Assembly: GCF_004404055.1 (NCBI RefSeq)
Contig: NZ_SOHK01000008.1
Span: forward strand, 410 to 42,631
Length of the DNA: 42,222 nucleotides
DNA from: Cryobacterium ruanii
GTDB lineage: Bacteria; Actinomycetota; Actinomycetes; Actinomycetales; Microbacteriaceae
Reading direction: 5' to 3'
The notes below the pieces were generated by a model. That model was not told the DNA's origin. It did not search any database and saw only the letters and a list, made by a program, of their open reading frames with translations. Position numbers and translations under genes: made by a program. Shown here piece after piece: positions 7,935 to 16,136 of the stretch (position 1 is its first letter; the number at the start of each line of letters is the position of its first letter).

Positions 7935-9010
7935 AACGACTCGAGCGTCTGCTGCGCAGTGCGGTCCCAGGTGAACTCGGCGGCTCGAGCGAGCCCACTG
8001 ATCGTAAGACGCGCCAACTCATCGGGCGACGATATGAGCTCGCCGATGCTTTCGGCGAGACGGGCGGCGTCGTGAGCGTCAACGTACCCGGCCGCATCAC
8101 CGGCGACCTCGTGCAGCACTGGAATGTCGGAGCAAAGCACCGGGCAGCCATGCGCCATCGCTTCGAGAACAGGCAGCCCGAAGCCCTCGAAGAACGTTGG
8201 GAACACGAACAGGGTTGATTCGGAATAGAGCGCGTCAAGTTCTTTCGGCGTGAGCCAGCCGCGCAGCGACACCCACCGCTGCAGACCTAGTTCGGCCACG
8301 AGTGGCGACAACGGGTCGTCGCCGTGGCTGCCGGTGACGACCAAGTGCGGTCGGGTGCTTTCGGGGAGTCGCGCGAGCGCCGCGAGCAGCGTCGAGAAGT
8401 TTTTGTGCGGCATCCGGTTGCCGACGGCCAGCAGCTGGTCGGCGCGGCGCACCCTGGTTGGGATTGCGCCTGTGGCCGGCGTTTCTCCGGCCAACGGGAT
8501 GACGTCGATGGCAGTGCGCGTGATGCGCAGGTAGCGCCGAATGTCGGTGCGGGAAGCTTTGCTGACTGTGAGTACGCGGTGGGCGGTGCGCGCACCCAAA
8601 CGAATCAATGTGCGGAGGATGAGCGAATAGGCGCCAGGGACATATTCCGGATGCCGAAAAGGCAGTAGGTCGTGAATCGTCATGACGACCGGAATCCGTG
8701 AATATAGCGGGCCCAGGTTTGCCGGGCAGTGAATGAGGGAGGCGCGGCGGCTTCGCGCGAACCCGGCAACGCTGAACAACTCGCCTCGTGCCCAAGCGAT
8801 GCGGTCCTCGCCGCTGATGCCGGAATCGATGACGTCGCCGGGAAACCACGAGGTGTCGCCGGCGGCGAGTTCGCTCGACGCGAGGGCGATGAACTGCACG
8901 CCGGAATTTTCACGCGGCATTCGACTGTAGATCTCGCGAACATACGATTCCATGCCCCCCTTCTTCCCCGTGAAGAAGAGCAGGTCGACCAAGATAAGTG
9001 GTATCGGCAT
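7910..9010 (-). CDS. Glycosyltransferase family 4, mannosyltransferase-like
   Basis: A 366-residue GT-B enzyme. GKKGGMESYVREIYS near residue 15 is the acceptor-domain loop, VMTIHDLLPFRHPEY near 125 is typical of mannosyl/rhamnosyl GT4 enzymes, and FVFPTFFEGFGLPVLEAMAHG near 285 holds the E-x7-E motif. I use the ATG at 9010, which has AAGGA eight bases upstream and lies four bases after the flippase stop. A TTG/CTG-type extension to 9055 would run back into that gene. It is the third gene of a minus-strand operon (GT2, flippase, GT4). The sugar used is not determinable here. Confidence 0.88.
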   Translation of the reverse strand: MPIPLILVDLLFFTGKKGGMESYVREIYSRMPRENSGVQFIALASSELAAGDTSWFPGDVIDSGISGEDRIAWARGELFSVAGFARSRRASLIHCPANLGPLYSRIPVVMTIHDLLPFRHPEYVPGAYSLILRTLIRLGARTAHRVLTVSKASRTDIRRYLRITRTAIDVIPLAGETPATGAIPTRVRRADQLLAVGNRMPHKNFSTLLAALARLPESTRPHLVVTGSHGDDPLSPLVAELGLQRWVSLRGWLTPKELDALYSESTLFVFPTFFEGFGLPVLEAMAHGCPVLCSDIPVLHEVAGDAAGYVDAHDAARLAESIGELISSPDELARLTISGLARAAEFTWDRTAQQTLESFQRVLAER

Positions 9011-9014
9011 CGAG

Positions 9015-10157
9015 TTAGTCCTTGAATACCAGAGCGGTTCGGGAGCGGTGTGCACCTTCGTAGATGACCGCGGAAATCAGTTCGGCCACGAGCATTCCGG
9101 CGAAGACCCAGACTATGTTCTGAGTTACGAGGCCCAGTCCGGCAAGAGCAAATGTGATGGCGGCGACGATCGCACGCAATCCGGTCAGTAGGCGTACCGC
9201 GCCTATGCGGCGCAGGGCAGCAAAGGGGATTGTCGTAAGAATTGATGTGGCTCGCCAAGCGCAGGCGACGGCGAGCGGCAGCGCGGTGTCGGAGAGCGAC
9301 CAGGCCGACCCGAAGATGAAACCGAACGTTCCGGTCGCTTCGAAAATGCCGAGCGCGACGATGGCCGCCAGCAGAGCGAGCGCGGAGACCGCAATATCCA
9401 GTCGAGAGTGCTCTTTTAGCAGCCGGAGCCGCAGAAAATTGAGCGGTATTGCCAGCAACCCTGACACCGTTGAGATTGCGGTGAAGATGATGGCCTGAGC
9501 CGGGCCGATAAACGCGAGAATCATCACGTTTAGAAGTGGATAGATGACGCCGGTGATAGAGGTGTCTGCAACCACCCAGCCCATGACTGCCGGGTCGGGC
9601 CGACTCGGCTGGTGTGAAACCGGAAGGGAGCGCACGCAGGTGGCCGCGGCGATCCCGGCTACCAACGGAATCATTCCCCAGGTCTGTGCGGTGAAGGCCA
9701 CAAGTACGCCAGCCAACGCCCCCGAGCCGACCAGAACGGATGCCCAGATTTCGCGAGTGTCGAGGCGCTCGGCAACGGAAACCCCACGTCCAACCTCGAG
9801 TGAGGCCAACAGAATCGGGAGGGCAACACAGAGCACCACCGCATTGCTCGAATTGAATCCCACGATGATCGCCGTCAAGACCGAAAGCGCGGCCAGCCAG
9901 AGTGGAAAGGTCACCCGGCGAGCGGTCGCGGCCGAACTGAGTCGTGATTCGACGACGACAGCAAATGTCACCTGGCCAACAAATGTGGCTAGCATGACAG
10001 CGACGGCGATGGCACCTTGTTCGTCAAGGGTGAATTGGCGGGCTGAGATCGCTACCGTGGCGGCCGGAATCACGGCCAGGGAGACGCCGCCAAGCAGCGT
10101 GATGAGGGACATTGCTGCGCCGCGCAGGCGAATATGCGGCGAGAGGGAGATACTCAC
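9015..10157 (-). CDS. Wzx-like polysaccharide flippase (MOP superfamily)
   Basis: About 380 residues with ten to twelve hydrophobic segments spread over the whole length and very few charged residues outside short loops, as in Wzx/RfbX lipid-linked oligosaccharide translocases. The proposed start is GTG at 10157, sharing the 4-base GTGA overlap with the upstream GT2 stop. The frame stays open back to 10232 but that would overlap the GT2 gene by 79 bases. Gene position between two glycosyltransferases supports export of an undecaprenyl- or decaprenyl-linked repeat unit. No motif specific to one Wzx subgroup is visible, so the assignment rests on topology, size and context. Confidence 0.7.
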   Translation of the reverse strand: MSISLSPHIRLRGAAMSLITLLGGVSLAVIPAATVAISARQFTLDEQGAIAVAVMLATFVGQVTFAVVVESRLSSAATARRVTFPLWLAALSVLTAIIVGFNSSNAVVLCVALPILLASLEVGRGVSVAERLDTREIWASVLVGSGALAGVLVAFTAQTWGMIPLVAGIAAATCVRSLPVSHQPSRPDPAVMGWVVADTSITGVIYPLLNVMILAFIGPAQAIIFTAISTVSGLLAIPLNFLRLRLLKEHSRLDIAVSALALLAAIVALGIFEATGTFGFIFGSAWSLSDTALPLAVACAWRATSILTTIPFAALRRIGAVRLLTGLRAIVAAITFALAGLGLVTQNIVWVFAGMLVAELISAVIYEGAHRSRTALVFKD

Positions 10158-11026
10158 CGATCGACCGCAATCGACATCTTGTTGCCGAAGCAGCGACCGG
10201 TAAGGCCCTCGAAACGGCCCACGAAGACCCACCAGCCATCCGCTGCGTGAAACGATGACCGATTTCGCACGCCGAAGAGCAGCCCGCCAGCCAGCGCGGC
10301 TGCTCGCCAGTACAACGGGTAGCGCCAGACGCTAAGCAGACGACCGAAGCCGCGGGCGTAGGTGCGCAACTTGCGTCGGCGCTCTCCGTCGGAGAGCCCG
10401 TGCGGGTCGGAGATACCGCCGATCGCTATGTCTGCCGGTAGCCAGGCAAAGGAATCAGCCTGGCCAGATTTGATCAGGCGCAGAAGTAGATCGGTGGCCT
10501 CACCTGACTGCCACGGCGTGGATGCTCCGGTTCCGATCGACTCCGTGAACCCGCCGATCTCTGTGAACACGCTGCGGCGAATGACGAGGCCCATCTCGAT
10601 AACGGTCCAGACGTTCCATCTGTCCAAGGGGGTGCCCGGCACCGGGAGCTTGAACTTTGGGCCGTTCTCGTCGGTGACCGTGAGAGCGCCGGCGCCGGCT
10701 TCCGGGGAAGTAGAACGGATGCCAGCGATGGTGTCGGGCGGAAACCAAGTCGTGTCATTGGGAAAATGCAAGCGGTAGTCGACCCCCGCGGGGAGAGCCG
10801 CCACGCCGGCGTTGCGTCCGCGTGAGGCTCCGAGTGGCGAGGTCGTCACGACGATTTTGCAGTCGATCGAGGCGAACTCCGTTGCGAGACGTTCGACGGC
10901 TTGGAGATTGCGTTGAGCGACCATCACGATAACGTCCCCGCGTGTGACCTGGCCGACCAAAGACCGCAGAAGACGGCGCAAACCCTGCTCTCGACCGAGG
11001 GTGGTGATGACGAGGCCAATATTCAT
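10154..11026 (-). CDS. Glycosyltransferase family 2 (GT-A fold)
   Basis: A 290-residue protein starting MNIGLVITTLGREQGLRRLL, the N-terminal nucleotide-binding strand of GT2 enzymes. GASRGRNAGVAAL near residue 85 is the usual segment before the metal site. LHFPNDTTWFPPDTI near 107 replaces the usual D-x-D with N-D-T, a divergent metal/nucleotide site. RRSVFTEIGGFTESIGTG near 160 resembles the acceptor-side E/D motif. First gene of the minus-strand operon with flippase and GT4, coupled to the flippase by a 4-base overlap. It is divergent from the GT2 gene at 11088, with a 61-base shared upstream region. Substrates unknown. Confidence 0.8.
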   Translation of the reverse strand: MNIGLVITTLGREQGLRRLLRSLVGQVTRGDVIVMVAQRNLQAVERLATEFASIDCKIVVTTSPLGASRGRNAGVAALPAGVDYRLHFPNDTTWFPPDTIAGIRSTSPEAGAGALTVTDENGPKFKLPVPGTPLDRWNVWTVIEMGLVIRRSVFTEIGGFTESIGTGASTPWQSGEATDLLLRLIKSGQADSFAWLPADIAIGGISDPHGLSDGERRRKLRTYARGFGRLLSVWRYPLYWRAAALAGGLLFGVRNRSSFHAADGWWVFVGRFEGLTGRCFGNKMSIAVDR

Positions 11027-11087
11027 AGTGCACTAAGTCTGTACGATTGGGGGCGCACTACAGAACATAGACAGGACCCATACTCAC

Positions 11088-12257
11088 ATGCAGCAAACTT
11101 CGGCAATCGAATTGACGATCCTCATGCCCTGTCTGAACGAAGCAGAGACGCTGGAGATGTGCGTGAACAAGGCCCTCGGTTATCTCGCGCGGAGCGGCGT
11201 GGTAGGCGAAGTGTTGATTGCAGACAACGGGAGCACCGACGGATCGCAGCAAATCGCCGAGGCGCTTGGCGCTCGGGTCGTCGCCATTGCAGAGAAGGGC
11301 TACGGCAGCGCGCTCAACGGCGGTATCGAGCATGCGCGCGGTACCTATGTGATCATGGGCGACGCTGACGACAGCTACGACTTCAGCAGTCTCGACGGAT
11401 TCGTCGAACGCCTGCGCGCCGGCGACGAACTTGTCATGGGCAACCGCTTTCGGGGCGGCATCGAACCCGGCGCCATGCCGCCGCTGCACAAATACCTTGG
11501 AAACCCCGTGCTGTCCTGGATCGGCCGCATGCTGTTTCGCTCGCCGATCAAGGACTTTCACTGCGGACTGCGCGGTTTCAACCGTCAGTCCATGCTCGAC
11601 CTGCACCTGCAGACCACCGGCATGGAATTTGCCAGTGAGATGGTCGTAAAATCCACCCTTGGCGGTTCCCGGGTCAGTGAGGTGCCGACCACGCTCGCGA
11701 AAGACGGCCGCAGCCGACCACCGCACCTGCGCAGCTGGCGAGACGGATGGCGCCACCTGCGTTTTCTACTCATCTTCAGCCCGCGCTGGCTGTTCCTGAT
11801 TCCCGGCGCGGCCGCGTTTATGCTGGGCTTTGTCGGCGTCATGCTGCTGAGTTTTGGCCCTGTCGTCCTCGGGCGCATCGGTTTCACCTACTCCAGTCAG
11901 CTCTATTTGGCGGCGCTCACAGTGGTCGGTTATCAATCAGTGCTGTTTGCGGTACTCACCAAGATCTACGCACAGCAAGAGGGATTCCGCATTCCGCGAA
12001 GTCGAAATTTCGACCGCCTTCAGAAACGCATCAGCCTGGAGAGCGGGGCCATTGTAGGGCTGCTGCTTTTTCTAATCGGTCTTGGCATTGCCATCGCGCA
12101 ATTCATCGGCTGGGCCTCGAACGACTTTGGCCCCCTCGAAGCCGGTGCCACTCTGCGCGCGGCGATTCCGGCTGCCCTGCTCATGATGCTCGGCTCCCAG
12201 ACGATCATGGCCGGAATGTTTCTCGGTGTTCTCTCGGTTGGCGTGAAGCGCAGCTAA
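11088..12257 (+). CDS. DPM-like GT2 with C-terminal membrane helices (polyprenyl-phosphate sugar synthase type)
   Basis: A 389-residue enzyme. The catalytic domain shows ELTILMPCLNEAETLEMCV, IADNGSTDGSQQIAE, KGYGSALNGGIEHARG and the metal-binding GDADDSYDF near residue 95, all typical of polyprenyl-phosphate mannose/glucose synthases. KDFHCGLRGFNR near 155 is the usual substrate loop. Residues after about 225 form four hydrophobic segments that anchor it. Such enzymes charge polyprenyl phosphate with a sugar for GT-C transferases like the DUF2142 protein nearby. The next gene starts in the stop codon (TAATG), so the two are coupled. No strong ribosome site precedes the ATG. Confidence 0.87.
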   Translation: MQQTSAIELTILMPCLNEAETLEMCVNKALGYLARSGVVGEVLIADNGSTDGSQQIAEALGARVVAIAEKGYGSALNGGIEHARGTYVIMGDADDSYDFSSLDGFVERLRAGDELVMGNRFRGGIEPGAMPPLHKYLGNPVLSWIGRMLFRSPIKDFHCGLRGFNRQSMLDLHLQTTGMEFASEMVVKSTLGGSRVSEVPTTLAKDGRSRPPHLRSWRDGWRHLRFLLIFSPRWLFLIPGAAAFMLGFVGVMLLSFGPVVLGRIGFTYSSQLYLAALTVVGYQSVLFAVLTKIYAQQEGFRIPRSRNFDRLQKRISLESGAIVGLLLFLIGLGIAIAQFIGWASNDFGPLEAGATLRAAIPAALLMMLGSQTIMAGMFLGVLSVGVKRS

Positions 12258-13231
12258 TGGTAACGAGGGTCTCCGTGGCGTTGTGCACCTACAACGGCGC
12301 CGCCTATCTCGAAGAGCAGCTGCTTAGCATTTTGGCGCAGTCTCTGCCCGTGAGCGAGATCGTTTTATCCGACGACGGATCGACAGACGATACGCTTTCC
12401 ACTTTCGAGCGGATCGCGGCTGGGCGGCCTGATCTCGACGTCGTGGTGTTGCGGAACACTACCGCGCTCGGAGTGACGGCGAACTTCGAGCAGGCGCTCG
12501 CTGCTTGTTCAGGCGACCTCATCGCGCTCTGTGACCAGGACGACGTCTGGTGGCCGGAGCGGGTGGAGCGCATGGTGACCGAGTTCACCCAGCGGCCTGC
12601 ACTGCGGATGTTGCACGCAGACGCCCGACTCGTTGATGCTGGGAAAGAACCCCTCGGGCTCACACTGCTGCAAACCCTGGGTGTGTCAGATGCCGACCGT
12701 GCTGCCGTACACGCCGGCCATGCCATCGACGCCTATCTGCGCCGCAACATCGTGACCGGGGCGACGATGATGGTGCGGCGCGAGCTGGTGGAGCGATCAC
12801 GTCCGTTTCCGGCCGCGTGGGTGCATGACGAGTGGATGGCCATGGTCGCCGCCGCGACCGGTCTGGTCGACCTGATCGACGAGCCGCTCACCGACTATCG
12901 GCAGCACGGCGGCAACCAGATCGGCGTGACCAGCCTCGATGCCTCCAGCCGACTCGGCCGGCTGCGGGCGCCGCGCACGGCACGGAACGCGCGGCTGTTG
13001 GCGCGAGCTGCAGTGCTGCAGCAACGGGCGTCGGGGTTCGAGCCGGCGGCATCCGCTTCTGTGCTGGCGCTGATCGATGCGAAACTCGCGCACGAGCGGC
13101 GGCGCAGCACGCTGCCAGCGGCACGGCTGTTGCGCGTGGGGCCGATCGTGCGCGGCTTGCGCGCGGGGGACTATTCCCGGTTCGGGCTAGGCCTGCAAGA
13201 CGTGCTGCGGGATCTGGTGCAGCCGGTCTGA
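12257..13231 (+). CDS. Rhamnosyltransferase-like glycosyltransferase family 2
   Basis: A 324-residue GT-A protein. RVSVALCTYNGAAYLEEQL, EIVLSDDGSTDDTL and IALCDQDDVWWPERVE (D-x-D type site near residue 95) are the standard GT2 landmarks of the rhamnosyltransferase/WfgS-like group. WVHDEWMAM near 195 is the conserved acceptor-side H-D-x-W. The start at 12257 overlaps the preceding stop by one base. The same frame is open for another 510 bases upstream inside the previous gene, but that part has no GT2 features and reads as antisense-like high-GC noise. The protein is soluble or peripherally attached. The sugar is probably a deoxyhexose, judged only from family resemblance. Confidence 0.87.
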   Translation: MVTRVSVALCTYNGAAYLEEQLLSILAQSLPVSEIVLSDDGSTDDTLSTFERIAAGRPDLDVVVLRNTTALGVTANFEQALAACSGDLIALCDQDDVWWPERVERMVTEFTQRPALRMLHADARLVDAGKEPLGLTLLQTLGVSDADRAAVHAGHAIDAYLRRNIVTGATMMVRRELVERSRPFPAAWVHDEWMAMVAAATGLVDLIDEPLTDYRQHGGNQIGVTSLDASSRLGRLRAPRTARNARLLARAAVLQQRASGFEPAASASVLALIDAKLAHERRRSTLPAARLLRVGPIVRGLRAGDYSRFGLGLQDVLRDLVQPV

Positions 13232-13258
13232 CCCGAGTGCTGTCGGCGTGTCTTGCCC

Positions 13259-14542
13259 CTACGGGGCGTCGGGGTGGGGCTTGTGCGGCAGGGCGCTGCG
13301 CCAGCTCAGGCCCTGCGCGGCCTTGACCGAACAGATCACCAGCAGCAGCCAGCCGAATTCGAACAAAATCGTGCTCTCCGCCGCGCTGGTCACCAGCAGG
13401 GTCACGAGCATGAGCGGCGCCCAGACGTAGACCAGCGAGCGCTTGTTCGAAGCGAGCAGCCAGGAGCGCACGAAGGCCAGCAGTACCAGGACCAGAAAGG
13501 CGAGAAAGCCGATCAGCCCCACCTGAAAGTACACGTCGAGGTAGGCGTTGAGGCCGGTGGCGTGCAGGCGCCCGGTGGTGAATTCGAGCCAACCGTAGGG
13601 GGTCACGTCCTGCGGCCAGAATCCGGCCCAGCCCCACCCCTCGAGCGGATGCAGCTTCACCAGCCGCCACATCTCGTTCCAGAGCGAGTAGCGCGCCTCG
13701 AACTCGCTGCCAGCATTGAGGGTGTCGATGATGGTCGTGCGACCGAGCCAAGCCGCGCCGACGGCAACGAGAGCCGCACTCAGGAGGCCGAGCTGCAGCT
13801 TCCACCGGCCTTCAACGGGCGTGCGGCGCAAACGGTAGAGGGCGAGCGCAGCCACGATGACGCAGACGGCGACGACCACGATGACGGGGGAGCGGGTGAG
13901 CACCAAGCAGATGCCGGCCAGCCACATGGAGCCGATGCCGAGGTCGCGCGGAATGGACCGCGCGCGGAGCTCCACGTAGAAGGTGACGGCGGCGATGAGG
14001 GCGATCAGCCCGAAGACGTTGCGCGAGCCGAACACGCCCTGGATGGGGCCGAGCTGGTCGATGCCGCCGACCACGCCGAGGAACGCGATCGGCAGGTCGA
14101 GCAGTAGCCCGGAGAGCACCTCGAGCACGATGGAGAGGCCGAGCAACACCCGCAGCACGTCGCCGATGGCGCGCACGACCTGGAACGTGTCGCGCACGAG
14201 GGCCACGTAGATGGCGAGGAATCCGACGGTGACTTGGTAGCTGACTCCGACGATGGTCTCGGTGACGTAGCCGCTCCACACGCCGGAGAGCGCGCACCAG
14301 GCCACGAACACGATAATCGAGATGGGCAGTAGACCGTGCCATTCCACGATCGGGCGGCGGGCCAGCAGCGAGAGCACCGCGAGCACGACGAGGCCGCCGA
14401 GGATACCGATGAGGCCGGGCCAGCCCATGACGCTGCGCAGCAGGTGGGTGCTGAACGCGGTGGCCAGAATGGCGAGCGTGAGCGCGGCCGCGAATTTCGG
14501 CGACGCGAGCACGCGGCGCAGGGCGTCGTGCAGGGTGGGCAT
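13259..14542 (-). CDS. O-antigen ligase / polymerase-like membrane protein (copy 2 of a tandem pair)
   Basis: A 427-residue protein with about ten to twelve membrane helices. The Wzy_C/WaaL signature region includes GVFGSRNVFGLIALIAAV near residue 165 and HPLEGWGWAGFW near 285. These resemble the larger loop and the GWG motif of O-antigen ligases. Family members polymerise repeat units or join finished glycans from polyprenyl diphosphate to an acceptor outside the membrane. It follows a paralog on the same strand with 22 bases between, and converges on the GT2 gene at 13231. Ligase versus polymerase cannot be settled by sequence alone. Confidence 0.83.
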   Translation of the reverse strand: MPTLHDALRRVLASPKFAAALTLAILATAFSTHLLRSVMGWPGLIGILGGLVVLAVLSLLARRPIVEWHGLLPISIIVFVAWCALSGVWSGYVTETIVGVSYQVTVGFLAIYVALVRDTFQVVRAIGDVLRVLLGLSIVLEVLSGLLLDLPIAFLGVVGGIDQLGPIQGVFGSRNVFGLIALIAAVTFYVELRARSIPRDLGIGSMWLAGICLVLTRSPVIVVVAVCVIVAALALYRLRRTPVEGRWKLQLGLLSAALVAVGAAWLGRTTIIDTLNAGSEFEARYSLWNEMWRLVKLHPLEGWGWAGFWPQDVTPYGWLEFTTGRLHATGLNAYLDVYFQVGLIGFLAFLVLVLLAFVRSWLLASNKRSLVYVWAPLMLVTLLVTSAAESTILFEFGWLLLVICSVKAAQGLSWRSALPHKPHPDAP

Positions 14543-14564
14543 CCTCTAATTTACCGCGCCGGGC

Positions 14565-16031
14565 CTAGGGCATTGGTCGAGGCGCGTGTTGCTGACGTTT
14601 GGTGACGACGGCGAGCACGATGAGAATCACCCAGCCGCTCTCGATCAGCAGGCGGCTTTCGGCCACGCTCTGTGCGATCAGCGCGGCGATCAGCAGCAGC
14701 GGCAGCAGCGCCGAGACGGCCAACGGTTCGGTGTCGTGCACGGCAAGACGGGGGCGGTCCACGGCGAGAAACCAGGCCCGCCACAGGGTCGAGAAGACCA
14801 GGGCGGCGAACAGGACGACGCCGACAATGCCGAGCTGCAGCCACACGTCGAGCCAGGCGTTGTGCGCCTGCAGGTAGGTGACGCCCTTGCGCACAGCGAG
14901 ATCGTTGAACGGTTCCACCCACGGCACCCAGTAGCTCACCCAGCCCCAGCCGAACACCGGGCGTTCCCGGGCGAGCTCGGTGACGCTGGCCCAAATGTCG
15001 AAGCGCCCGGTGAGATCATCGCTGCGGCCGAGCAGCCCGAACAGCTGCGAGGAGAACAGAGCGAGCGCTACTCCTACCGCTAAAACGGATGCCGCCGCCA
15101 CCGCATACAGCGGACGCCGGTGCTGGTCGTGCACCCGCCTGGCCCAGAGCGCGAACAGCAGGGCGGCAACGACCGCGACGAGCGACACGGTGACCGTGGC
15201 GGAGCGGGTGAGCAGCAGCATCCCCACGGCCAGCGCGAACCAGACCAGACCGGCGTTGCGCTTGACGGTATTGGCTCGCAACTGCACGATGAAGACGATG
15301 ATGGCGAGAAGGGCCACGAATCCGAGCAGGTTGCGGTTGGCGACGATGCCCTCGATCGGGCCGCCGGACAGCAGCAGCCCCCGCGACCAGTAGAAGGCAC
15401 CGGGCACGTCGCTCGTACCGTAGTCGACGAAGAACGGCAGCACTTCATGCTGGATGATGACGGCCACGAACAGCTCGAACACGAGGCTGAGCGCGAGCAC
15501 CCAGCGCAGCGCGCCCGCCAGGGTGCGCAGCAGTTCCGACCAGGTAAGCGTGACGGCCAAAAACAGGGCGGCGAGGGTGGTGATGAGCTGCAGGGTGATT
15601 CCCAGAGCGGATGCCCCCGGGTAATACGACCACGCGATCGACAGGGTGGACAGCAGCAGGAACGCGGTGATGGTCTTGGGAAACTTACGCCAGTTCAGCG
15701 GCGGGGCGAGGGCGGCGCGATAGGTGTGGCCGCGGGCGACATCGCGGTCGGTGGGCGTGTCGTCGGAAGGCGGTGGTGCGGTGGCGTGTGTGTTCGTGGT
15801 TGCGGCGCCTGCGTGTGCCGGGACAGACGCTTGCGCTTCAGCGGCGGCCCGGTTGCGGGCATTGGTGCGCTGGGTGCTCAGGCCGATGATGCTGCCGACG
15901 ACGACGATCACGGCGATGGCGCCGAAACCCCACCAGCCGCCGAGGTTGCGCCAGAACTGGCCGGCCAGAACGGTGAACCAGACGAAGGTCGCGAAGAGTC
16001 GAATGACGAGGCGACTCTGAACGGCGGGCAT
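14565..16031 (-). CDS. O-antigen ligase / polymerase-like membrane protein (copy 1 of a tandem pair)
   Basis: A 488-residue relative of the next gene, with the same helix layout plus a longer N-terminal part. That part contains a hydrophilic stretch rich in Ala, Thr and Pro near residues 55-95, between the first helices. It shares IVANRNLLGFVALLAIIV near 255 and RPVFGWGWVSYWVPW near 360, followed by QAHNAWLDVWLQLG, the His/Asn-containing end of the Wzy_C signature. Two paralogs side by side suggest either polymerase plus ligase, or two acceptors. A long imperfect palindrome at 16066-16126 separates it from the FAD oxidoreductase upstream. Confidence 0.83.
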   Translation of the reverse strand: MPAVQSRLVIRLFATFVWFTVLAGQFWRNLGGWWGFGAIAVIVVVGSIIGLSTQRTNARNRAAAEAQASVPAHAGAATTNTHATAPPPSDDTPTDRDVARGHTYRAALAPPLNWRKFPKTITAFLLLSTLSIAWSYYPGASALGITLQLITTLAALFLAVTLTWSELLRTLAGALRWVLALSLVFELFVAVIIQHEVLPFFVDYGTSDVPGAFYWSRGLLLSGGPIEGIVANRNLLGFVALLAIIVFIVQLRANTVKRNAGLVWFALAVGMLLLTRSATVTVSLVAVVAALLFALWARRVHDQHRRPLYAVAAASVLAVGVALALFSSQLFGLLGRSDDLTGRFDIWASVTELARERPVFGWGWVSYWVPWVEPFNDLAVRKGVTYLQAHNAWLDVWLQLGIVGVVLFAALVFSTLWRAWFLAVDRPRLAVHDTEPLAVSALLPLLLIAALIAQSVAESRLLIESGWVILIVLAVVTKRQQHAPRPMP

Positions 16032-16065
16032 GGCTTCAGATTACCGGTGTTGATCTGATGGGTTT

Positions 16066-16126
16066 CGCGAGAGCGCACAAAGTGCCCATTTGGACCTCGC
16101 AATCGGGCACTTTTTGCGCTCTCGCG
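16066..16126. repeat. Long palindrome, 22-bp arms with one mismatch
   Basis: The left arm at 16066-16087 (starts CGCGAGAGCGCAC, ends GTGCCC) is complementary to 16105-16126 with a single mismatch. The loop is 17 bases. It lies ten bases beyond the stop codon of the FAD oxidoreductase and so could end its transcript, but no T-run follows the stem. The length and near-perfection are more than an ordinary terminator needs, so a dispersed palindromic repeat is also possible. Confidence 0.6.
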
Positions 16127-16136
16127 GCCGGGTGGG

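Noticed and set aside
11747..12256. Upstream extension of the GT2 frame that starts at 12257
   Set aside because: The frame is open by composition, but the extension overlaps the preceding glycosyltransferase, has no GT2 motifs and lacks a ribosome site. The TAATG junction at 12257 gives a complete GT2 domain.
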